The notes beneath the pieces were generated by a model, which saw only the letters and a list, made by a program, of their open reading frames with translations, did not search any database and was not told the origin of the DNA. This document shows positions 1 to 7,200 of a stretch of 7,456 nt of DNA, piece by piece (position 1 is the stretch's first letter; every line of letters starts with the position of its first letter). A program made the translations under genes and the position numbers. Source of the DNA: Defluviitaleaceae bacterium (lineage in GTDB: Bacteria > Bacillota > Clostridia > Lachnospirales > WRAA01); assembly GCA_009780445.1 (NCBI GenBank), contig WRAA01000100.1, positions 1 through 7,456 on the forward strand, given 5' to 3'.

Positions 1-123
1 AAGAATGCTGTGTGCCGGTGGCACACGTCTAGCATCCGGAGCGTCAGCGTAGGAAAAAGCTGACGACGCACGGCGGAAAATTTGCCGAAAATACGCCAGA
101 ATGGGGTTTTCAAACACGCCCTA
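1..123. repeat. 3' half of a dispersed palindromic (MITE-like) element
   Basis: The outer end at 104-122, GGGTTTTCAAACACGCCCT, is the exact reverse complement of 7337-7355 at the other edge of the window, and both are bounded by TA (122-123 and 7336-7337). Going inward, the arm at 72-103 still matches the reverse complement of 7356-7388 at about 80% when the termini are included. The inner segment CTGACGACGCACGGCG (60-75) matches 7441-7456 in the same orientation at 14 of 16 bases. A hairpin GTGTGCC-GGT-GGCACAC lies at 10-26, flanked by pairing ATGCT (5-9) and AGCAT (31-35). A second stem pairs 42-48 with 59-65. The remaining part of this copy lies upstream of the window. There is no coding potential. 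It may also help end transcription of the operon that stops at 151. Confidence 0.75.
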
Positions 124-150
124 ACAACATAAGTCCCATCTGTGCGTATA

Positions 151-606
151 TTATAGCGCGATGGTTTTGACGTCAACGAGCGCAAACCGTTCGCAGACTA
201 CAAGCATATCTTCTGAAAACGCCATGCCGTGTTCCTCTAAATCCATCGTAAATGCGGTTTTGTGGCCGTTCCGCCAATGCTCATAACTCAAATCGCCTTC
301 GCCTTCGGCAATTGCATGTTCGTGCGGAACTTTATTCATAGGCAATATCCGGACATCAACATTTTTTATGATCGCAACGGGTTCTTCATTGCTGTTCAAA
401 ATGATACGGTATGAATCAATTGCAGGGATCTGTTCGTTTTCCAATTCGTATAATACATATGCACTGCTTGTTGCTGTTTTCTTCCCTTCGATAACTAATT
501 GCGCAAGTATGTCCGGGTCAAATCCGAATTGCTCGGCCTTTACAGACTCAGGCATTTCTTTTCCCTGCCAGAATTTACACCAGTATTGATTAGCCTTCTC
601 GTTCAT
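151..606 (-). CDS. ASCH-domain protein (YhfF-like)
   Basis: This 151-residue protein fits the small ASCH superfamily, a PUA-like fold thought to bind RNA or modified nucleosides; one relative, YqfB, is an N4-acetylcytidine amidohydrolase. The family signature is visible as IEGKKTATSSAY at residues 39-50. A second conserved block, GEGDLSYEHWRNGHKTAF, spans 102-119, and a hydrophobic strand near 133-145 closes the domain. The length is usual for single-domain members of the YhfF type. The ATG at 604-606 follows GGAGG (616-620) at a 9-base spacing. It begins 18 bases after minC ends, so the two are probably cotranscribed. Hand counts give about 40% GC in 361-480, against about 65-70% in the neighbouring genes, which suggests a separate origin. 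The substrate cannot be told from the sequence; the family assignment is firm, the function is not. Confidence 0.85.
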   Translation of the reverse strand: MNEKANQYWCKFWQGKEMPESVKAEQFGFDPDILAQLVIEGKKTATSSAYVLYELENEQIPAIDSYRIILNSNEEPVAIIKNVDVRILPMNKVPHEHAIAEGEGDLSYEHWRNGHKTAFTMDLEEHGMAFSEDMLVVCERFALVDVKTIAL

Positions 607-615
607 GTTAATGTA

Positions 616-620
616 CCTCC
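616..620 (-). promoter_or_regulatory. Ribosome binding site of the ASCH gene
   Basis: GGAGG on the minus strand, 9 bases before the ATG at 606. It overlaps the space just after the minC stop codon (625-627), so translation of this gene has its own strong initiation site within the operon. Confidence 0.75.
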
Positions 621-624
621 GGAA

Positions 625-1413
625 CTAGTCGTCAACCAGCGGCGAGATGTAGATCTGCCCGTCGCTGATGAATGCGTACTGGGGCGTGCCGCCCCATACG
701 TTCTTGGCGTCGCCCGGCATGTAGGTGATTTTGTCGGCGATGCGCAGCTGGGACGGCGTGAGGTTGATCGCGCAGATGAAGCACTTGGGATTACCCATGC
801 AGCCGGCGTGTACCAGCCCCTTGAGGTTTCCCAGCACGATCACGTTACCCTCCGCCAAGATCTCCGCCCCCGGGTTAACATCCCCCAGCACCACGACGGA
901 GCCGCGGTAGCGTATGATCTGCCCGGAGCGCAGGCTGCCGTGCTGGAACTTGGTGTTATGCTCCAGTATGTCGAACACCTTGGCCGCGCCGCCCAACGCG
1001 GGCAGCTTTGCGGTGAGATCCACCAGCGGGCCGTATGCGGGGCGTTTTGCCGGGGGATCAGCGCGCCGGCCGCCGTATCTGTCGTCCGCGCCGACGGCCT
1101 TCTCCGTTGGTTCGCCGGGAAGCACCATCAGCGGCGGCGGCTCCTTGGCGGCCTTCTCGCTGTCTTCGCGCAGGACAAAGGTTATGTCCAGATTCGAATT
1201 TTCGGCCAGGATCTCCAGCAGTTCGCCTTCCTGCGCCTCTGTAAGCTCCCGCCCGCTGAAAGTTATGGCCGAGCTTGCGCCGCCGAAGAACCTGTTAGCC
1301 TCGCCAACCTTGCCCCTAAGCACGGTCTTGAGCCTGTCGAAGTCGGCATCCGGATCCAATATAATCACTATGGCGTCACGCCCGCGCTTAAACATTACGA
1401 TATTAGTTGTCAA
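625..1413 (-). CDS. minC: Septum site-determining protein MinC
   Basis: MinC blocks FtsZ ring assembly away from midcell and is carried to the membrane by MinD. The N-terminal FtsZ-inhibiting domain covers about residues 1-82 (VMFKRGRDAIVIILDPDADF near its start). The C-terminal beta-helix spans about 155-262, with the family motifs RSGQIIRYRGSVVVLGDVNPG at 162-182, EGNVIVLGNLKGLVHAG at 188-204 and YAFISDGQIYISP near the end. The charged, Pro-rich linker (about 83-150) is long, making the protein 262 residues against roughly 210-230 in most relatives. I accept the TTG start at 1413 because GGAGG (1419-1423) lies 5 bases before it and the first residues align with other MinC proteins; the ATG at 1395 has no suitable site and would cut into the first strand. 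It lies 27 bases after mrdA. No minD or minE follows. Confidence 0.95.
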   Translation of the reverse strand: MTTNIVMFKRGRDAIVIILDPDADFDRLKTVLRGKVGEANRFFGGASSAITFSGRELTEAQEGELLEILAENSNLDITFVLREDSEKAAKEPPPLMVLPGEPTEKAVGADDRYGGRRADPPAKRPAYGPLVDLTAKLPALGGAAKVFDILEHNTKFQHGSLRSGQIIRYRGSVVVLGDVNPGAEILAEGNVIVLGNLKGLVHAGCMGNPKCFICAINLTPSQLRIADKITYMPGDAKNVWGGTPQYAFISDGQIYISPLVDD

Positions 1414-1418
1414 CTTGG

Positions 1419-1423
1419 CCTCC
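1419..1423 (-). promoter_or_regulatory. Ribosome binding site that fixes the minC TTG start
   Basis: GGAGG on the minus strand lies 5 bases before TTG (1413) and 23 bases before the next ATG (1395). The spacing supports the TTG codon as the start. Confidence 0.65.
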
Positions 1424-1440
1424 GGTCCTCTGCGACGATA

Positions 1441-4023
1441 TTATGGCAGCAGCGTACGCACGATCTGCCGGCCTTCGTCATATGTCTCAAACGCGAAAAA
1501 TGCTGCTATAACATCCCGCGCGACCTGTGTCGCCGGCGAGCGGGTTGTGGGGGTATCGCTGAACGGTATTACCACATATACGGCGATCTGCGGGTTGTCG
1601 TAGGGCGCGAAACCGCCGAAGCTTGTGTGGCTCGGCCTTCCCGTAATCTGCTCCGCCGTGCCTGTCTTGCCCGCCACGTCTATGTGGAAGTCCTCGAAGA
1701 TTGCGGTTGCCGTGCCCTGCCTGTGCTGTGTAACGTAGAGCAGGCCGCGGTTTATGTGTCGGAAGGTTTCGGGGTTTGCGGCCACGATAGCCTCCACATT
1801 CGGCGGGAAGCGGCGGCGCACTTCCCCGCGGCTGTCCTCTATCCTGTCCATAAGCCTAAGCTGGCGGCGCACGCCCTCCGACGCAAAGGTTGCAAACACC
1901 TTGGCCATGGACGCGGCTGTGTAGTTGTTCGCGCCTTGGCCGAAGGCCGTGCGGGCTATGTCGCCGTCAAACCAGCCGTATTGCAGACGGTTGGCGTTAG
2001 GGTTCACGCGCCGCGTCATAAATTCCTTAAACTGCGGGCTGCTGACCGCGAGCAGATCACGCGGCAGGGTATCGCGGTATTCGTCAATTTCCACGCCGGA
2101 CCTGTCGTTTAGGCCGAAGTCGCTCATAAAGCGTATGAAGGCCTGTGTCGCCACGTTCTGCGTGGCCTCCTGCGAATTGCCGAGCCTCCAGCCTATCTCC
2201 GAGAAGAAATAGTTGATGGACGCGGCCATGGCGATATTCACATTCACATATCCGAAGGAATACTGTGACCAGTTGCGCGAATACGGCCGCCCGGCGGCTG
2301 TGAACACAACGCCGTCGCGAATGAGGGTAAGCGGGCCGATGATACCCGTCTCCATGCCCAGCACCGCGGTTATGGGCTTGAACGTAGACCCGGGCGCACG
2401 CGCCTCCATGAAGGGGCGGTTTATCCACGGGGATGAGTGTGTGTCGGCGTTTAGCCGCCCGATGTATTCGGCGCTGCCGGGGCCTGACAGGCGGTTTGCG
2501 TCAAAGGTGGGATAACCCACGGCGGCAAGCACGGCACCCGTGGCCACGTTCACCACCACCACAGAACCCGTGGACGGGTCGAGCCCCGTCATCTGCGGGG
2601 TTATCGTGCCGTCGCGCAGAAGGGAGAGTATGGCCTGCTGGGGAGTGATACGCCGCGCCAAGAGGTTATCGGCAAAATCTTCCTCCACATCTATTATTCC
2701 CAGTTCATACAGGGTCATAAGCATGTGAGTCGCGCCAAACTCGATATTTTCTATGGCCTCGATAAACTTCGCGCGCAGTTCGTCGTCGGTCGGCGGGTCG
2801 TTGTGGATCAGGAATGCCCGGCCGTCCTCTGTGTATCCGTGGGTTATCTCTTGGAACTGGTTCAGCAGGAACTCCCGTATCTGCGACACATGCGGCCCGT
2901 CGTTGCGCGGGTTGCGGATCTCCGTTATGGGAATGTTGTTGCTTCGCGCCATGGAGGCAAAGAACATGTCGTGAGTTATAAAGTCCGGCGCGTCCGGGGT
3001 TGTCATCTTGTTGATGATGGTCTGCGTCAGCTGGTCGCGCAGGATGTAGTATGTCTCGATCTGCAGCTGCAAGTCAATGGTGGTGAACAGCCTGTCCCCC
3101 TGTACGGGCGGCGTAGGGTCAAGATAACGTATCGGCCGGCCGACCGCGCTCACCTCCACGATCTGCTCGCCGCTTCTGCCGCGCAGGCTCGATTCAAAGC
3201 TGGCCTCCAGCCCCGCCATGCCAATGCGGTCGTGGGGGCCGTAACCCTGCGCGGCCAGCTGTGCCAGCTGCTGCTGGTTAATGCGCCCAAGGTAGCCCAC
3301 GATGTTGCTGACATAACGCCCGCCCGGATAGTACCTCACAGAATCCGCGTCAATGAATATCGCCGGGAACCTGTCGGAATTTTCAGACACGGCGACAACC
3401 GTGTCGAAGGATACGTTGGAGGCCAGCAGAATCTGCTCCGTTTGGCGGAAGCGGTTCCGGAACACGGCGGAGCGGAAGGCCACTACGCCCCGCGCCTCGT
3501 AGTCCGTCAGCTCCGCCGGTATGGCGAAGATGTGGCGCAGACGCACCATGGCCTCTTCGGGCGTTGCGTCCTCGGCCACGGTCATGTCGCTCTTCCACAG
3601 CCTCTCGCGTGCCTCGCTTCCGCCGAACAGGAATTCCATCGGCTCCGCCGGGTTCGCCGGAATGTGGATGGGGAAGGCGTCGATAACGCTCTCGCCGTGT
3701 TCCTCCAGCAAGGCCAGCAAGTCCGCGGCTACATCGTTCATGTGCGCCCCGCGGCTTATCGCCGCCGCCGGGTCCACCATAACTACATGTTCGCTTATGT
3801 TAATGGCCAAGGGGCGGCCCAGCCTGTCGTAGATTGTTCCGCGCGGCGCGCTAAGCTCCAGCCTCTGGAACGACGTTACGTTAAGCTCGTTAAGGAAGTA
3901 CGCGCCCCGAATAATCTGCAACTCAAACAGCCGCGCCGTAACCATGTAGAACATGACCAATACCAGCGCGCAGAGCATCACCAGCCTGTTGGAGACAATT
4001 TTCAGCAAGTCTTTCGGCAACAC
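1441..4023 (-). CDS. mrdA: Penicillin-binding protein 2 (elongasome transpeptidase)
   Basis: This is a class B PBP, a D,D-transpeptidase that cross-links peptidoglycan during cell elongation together with RodA. Numbering from the GTG at 4023 (860 residues), there is a short cytoplasmic tail, one membrane helix at about 14-30, and the dimerisation/pedestal motif APRGTIYDRLGRPLA. The three catalytic motifs are intact: STFK with nucleophile Ser546, SIN at 602-604 and KTG at 786-788. About 160 residues (323-485) lie between TTIDLQLQ and the strand GSVVVVNVATGAVLA, where short homologues have only a few tens; long PBP2 proteins are known in Clostridia. I chose GTG 4023 because GGGGTGAT lies just before it and the tail then has usual length. 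A TTG at 4062 would add 13 residues but has no ribosome binding site. It heads the mrdA-minC-ASCH operon and is probably elongasome PBP2 rather than a sporulation paralogue, given minC beside it. Confidence 0.93.
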   Translation of the reverse strand: MLPKDLLKIVSNRLVMLCALVLVMFYMVTARLFELQIIRGAYFLNELNVTSFQRLELSAPRGTIYDRLGRPLAINISEHVVMVDPAAAISRGAHMNDVAADLLALLEEHGESVIDAFPIHIPANPAEPMEFLFGGSEARERLWKSDMTVAEDATPEEAMVRLRHIFAIPAELTDYEARGVVAFRSAVFRNRFRQTEQILLASNVSFDTVVAVSENSDRFPAIFIDADSVRYYPGGRYVSNIVGYLGRINQQQLAQLAAQGYGPHDRIGMAGLEASFESSLRGRSGEQIVEVSAVGRPIRYLDPTPPVQGDRLFTTIDLQLQIETYYILRDQLTQTIINKMTTPDAPDFITHDMFFASMARSNNIPITEIRNPRNDGPHVSQIREFLLNQFQEITHGYTEDGRAFLIHNDPPTDDELRAKFIEAIENIEFGATHMLMTLYELGIIDVEEDFADNLLARRITPQQAILSLLRDGTITPQMTGLDPSTGSVVVVNVATGAVLAAVGYPTFDANRLSGPGSAEYIGRLNADTHSSPWINRPFMEARAPGSTFKPITAVLGMETGIIGPLTLIRDGVVFTAAGRPYSRNWSQYSFGYVNVNIAMAASINYFFSEIGWRLGNSQEATQNVATQAFIRFMSDFGLNDRSGVEIDEYRDTLPRDLLAVSSPQFKEFMTRRVNPNANRLQYGWFDGDIARTAFGQGANNYTAASMAKVFATFASEGVRRQLRLMDRIEDSRGEVRRRFPPNVEAIVAANPETFRHINRGLLYVTQHRQGTATAIFEDFHIDVAGKTGTAEQITGRPSHTSFGGFAPYDNPQIAVYVVIPFSDTPTTRSPATQVARDVIAAFFAFETYDEGRQIVRTLLP
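2569..3057 (-). other. Large insertion within the PBP2 transpeptidase domain
   Basis: Residues 323-485 of PBP2 (GTG numbering) separate the first helix of the transpeptidase domain from its first long strand. The segment is predicted to be mostly helical, with acidic stretches, and carries no recognisable catalytic motif. It is in frame, with codon use like the rest of the gene. Comparable extra regions are known in clostridial PBP2 proteins, so it is probably a lineage-specific subdomain near the active-site face. Its exact limits are my estimate. Confidence 0.6.
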
Positions 4024-4033
4024 AATCACCCCG
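4024..4033 (-). promoter_or_regulatory. Probable ribosome binding site of mrdA
   Basis: Minus-strand GCGGGGTGATT resembles the ideal AGGAGGTGATC. Its GGGG run ends 6 bases before the GTG at 4023. No similar site lies before the alternative TTG at 4062, so it favours the shorter protein. Confidence 0.55.
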
Positions 4034-4094
4034 CAGTCTACGAGTGTCGAATGATGTAACAATCTTGTAAAGTTTGTGACAAGCTCTTACTACA

Positions 4095-4123
4095 ACTATA
4101 CCAAAGTTTTTCCCGCATTGCAA
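4095..4123 (-). promoter_or_regulatory. Sigma-A type promoter of the mrdA-minC-ASCH operon
   Basis: On the minus strand, TTGCAA (-35, 4118-4123) and TATAGT (-10, 4095-4100) are separated by exactly 17 bases. Transcription would begin near 4088, leaving a leader of about 65 bases before the GTG at 4023. The promoter sits directly after the terminator of the upstream gene, so the operon is independently transcribed. The sequence match is good; no experiment is implied. Confidence 0.75.
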
Positions 4124-4146
4124 GCGTAACTTACATAATTAGTACG

Positions 4147-4181
4147 ATAAAAGCCCACACAGACGAGCATATCTGTGCGGG
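4147..4181 (-). terminator. Intrinsic terminator of the surface-protein gene
   Basis: On the minus strand, CCCGCACAGA (4172-4181) pairs with TCTGTGTGGG (4154-4163) as a 10-base stem with one G-U pair and an 8-base loop, followed by CTTTTAT. It lies about 30 bases beyond the stop codon of the large gene and just before the mrdA promoter, so it separates the two transcription units. Confidence 0.85.
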
Positions 4182-4212
4182 TCATAGTTTTAGTTAGCAA
4201 GCTTTGGCGAAG

Positions 4213-7200
4213 CTACTTGCCCGGCCGTGCCTTCCGCGTGTTGCGTATCGCAACGGCGGCCGCGGCGGCTATCGCTGCGGACAGGCCAAGCAGCAGGATG
4301 TTCAGCATCATGTTGCTTGCCAAGCCTGTGCCGGGCATCATCGCGCCCGGGGGAACATCCATGGGAAGGAAGATCCACTCGTCCTCATCGTCATCCCAGA
4401 CCCATGTGCCCAGCGGCACACCGTCGTCGTCAAGCTCTATCCACCGGTCGGCCTCCTCGCCCGGAACAAGCTCGTTGGTGGTCGGCGGCAGTCCGTTAAC
4501 GGAGGTTTCCGTCAGCGTAAGCGCGGCACCTCCCAGCGTGACACCATCGGGCGTGTTGCCTTGCGTTAGGCCGCCATCGGGCGTGCCGCCTTCCGTAACG
4601 CCACCTTCGGGTGTGTCGCCATCGGGCGTGTCGCCTCCCGGGAAGTTATCTTGCGGCGTGGTAGTTTCCGGAGCGGTTACTTCCTCGGTGGGCGGCGCGG
4701 TGACTTCCAGCGCGGGCGGGTTAACTATCGGCGGGCCGCCGCCGTTATCGCTGCCTTCCGGCGGTGTGGTGCCTTCGGGCGTTGTAATGAGCGGAACTCC
4801 GGGCGGCGTGGTGCCTCCGGGTGTCGTAGTAACTTCGGGCGTCGTAGTGACTTCCGGCGTGGAAGGGTCAGTCACCAGCGCGTCGTCATCTTCCGGGTCG
4901 GTCTCGTTGGTGGTGACTGTGACGATGTTGTGCAGCTCGCCTTCCGTAAAGCTGGCCTCCGTTGCGGTGTAGGTAAACTCGAAGGTGCGGAACCGGCCGG
5001 GGAGCAACATGGGTATCGTGACTGTCCGCAGCGCGTTGTTGATGGCGTAGGTGTTGCCGCCGGTGTTGCTCCACACGCCGTCGATCGTTTCCGTAAGCAC
5101 AACGTCTGTAAGCGACACGCTGCCTTTGTTCCTGACTGTGACTGTGTAGACGATAACATCCCCCGGCGAGGCTTCAAAGGGCGCGGATGTTACCGGCGTG
5201 CCGCCTATCGAATAGACATCCTTTTCGATAGACACCGCGGGATACTCGTCATCCGCGGCGCGGTGCCACAGCACATCCAGGATAATATGCTCGACATCTG
5301 CGTGGGGCATGGTGTTTAAGCTGACGGCACGCTCCGGAGCAAAGCTTAATAATCCGCCAAGGACTACGGAAGCCCCCGGAGCGGCAACCGTTATGCCGGC
5401 TTCATCATAGAAGCGGGCAGAGGCCGCAGCATCCCAGGCTCTGAACACAAGGTCGGCAAAGTTATCTTCATAACGGGCGTACACGCTGTCGGGGTCTTCG
5501 TTGTCGTCGGAGGCTACTCTGACATTCCCGACAGACAGGTTTCCCGCCCCAAACTCCGTATGGGTGTGGTTGCCGTTATAATAGTGCCGCACATAACTCT
5601 GCGTTATCGTGCCGACTAAATACGGCGTGTCGTTAAGTTCCGGGGTCGCCACGCGCGCCCCTGTCTCGCGGTCTACCTCGAAGTGATCCACAAGTACACG
5701 GATCTCGCGTTCCCCGGGTTCTGTTGTAACCCTGGGCGGCAGACGGTGCCAGAGCGCGTCAATGACGATATGCGTAACACGATCGTCCCACACACCCACG
5801 CCCACGCCGTTTACGTCTAGTGTGCGGGTATCTGTGAATGTAATGCCGCGTACCGGCTGTGATATGCCGGCACCGGTGAAGTGATAGTTCACCGTATCAA
5901 CATCACTTACAACGTCATCCGTGTCTGTTCTCTCCCTATCAGCAGTAAGGAGTCCGTCACGATAGAACCTTACGCTTTCATCAAGTTCCCACGTGGCGAA
6001 GCTTAACCCGGCATCTTCAAAACGGGCTAAGTAGTCTGCATCGGCTCTGTTGAAATGTGCGTCTAAAGCTGCCGATCCGCCTATATACTGGCGATAGGGA
6101 GTTCTGTAGTCGCCCCAATCGGCCCAATAATCATAAGTGTATCTAAAAAATATGCTGTCAATGGTGCGTTGTGGTACTCTATGTTGGAGTGTTATATGAC
6201 CCACTATGGATCTCTGCGTATTAAGGGGGTCATAGTTATTCAAGCGGTTTTGCGGGTAACCAAATTCCACTTCGAAGTGATCCACCAGCACGGGAATATA
6301 ATAGGTACTGCCCGAAAACGTACAAGCAAGAGTTTCTACTGGCTGCCAAAGTGCGTTCAGCACAATGTACGCTACGTCATCCGGAATATACTCAAAATCG
6401 AAATCGAATACGACCAGAGTATTCGTGTTCGTGGGGAGGTTGCCAAACACGGACACATCGTTCACTCCGCTATTGCGCGAGATCTCGTTACCGGCTGTGT
6501 CTAAAAACCTAACCAGTTCGGGTGCATCCCATTGAGTAAATGCTATATTAAGATCACGGGGATCTCCTATACGGGCATAAGCTAGGGCTTGAGGCTGCGA
6601 TATGGGCGTACCCATAAATCTATTGGTACCGGCAGGCGAAAGCCATACGTCGGTATATTGCCTGTGAAACGTAGCCTCCCGATTAGGATTTAAGCGTCCT
6701 CGAACAAATTCTCCGTTTGGTCCCGGTCTGAGTTTGATCATGTGATGATCAACGACTATTTGAATGTTCTGCGTAGCGGTTGTCATAACGGCATCTGCAC
6801 CCATCTGCAGCGCAGTGAGGGCGGGCAGGGCGTATTCTTCGCCGCCCGGCGCTAACGCGCTCGCGGTTTCCTCATCGCCTTCTGTATATTCTTCGCCTTC
6901 GGCGTTATCGTCATCTTCGTAGTCTTCGTTGTTCTCGTTATCTTCGTTGTTCTCGTTATCTTCGTTGTTCTCGTCACCTTCGTTGTTCTCGTCACCTTCG
7001 TTGTTCTCGTCACCTTCGTTGTTCTCGTTGCCTTCGTTGTTCTCGTCACCTTCGTTGTTCTTGTTGCCTTCGTTGCTCTCGTCGCCTTCGTTGCTCTCGT
7101 TGCCCGCGTTACTTCCTTCGCCGCCGGAGCCAAAGCCGGCCTCCGCGCCATAGGAATATCCGCCCTCCGCGATATCGGCGCTTGCCGGCATGGTGTAGGC

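Noticed and set aside
499..2112. Long plus-strand open frame of 537 codons
   Set aside because: It lies opposite minC and mrdA, both with clear family motifs. Its translation is rich in Arg, Cys and His with no domain, which is typical of the antisense of GC-rich genes.
2725..4059. Plus-strand open frame of 444 codons
   Set aside because: It is the antisense shadow of the N-terminal half of PBP2, with no ribosome binding site or recognisable motif.
4024..4062. TTG start for mrdA at 4062
   Set aside because: There is no ribosome binding site before it and it adds an atypical 13-residue extension. It cannot be wholly excluded.
4197..4220. Hairpin around the stop codon of the surface-protein gene (AGCTT/AAGCT)
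   Set aside because: It is short and is not followed by a T-run; the real terminator lies at 4147-4181.
4175..4972. Plus-strand Ser/Pro/Val-rich frame resembling a low-complexity surface protein
   Set aside because: Its low complexity is the reverse reading of the Thr/Pro/Gly stalk codons of the minus-strand gene.
6916..7113. Possible CRISPR array
   Set aside because: The 18-base units are contiguous with no unique spacers, and they are in frame within a gene.
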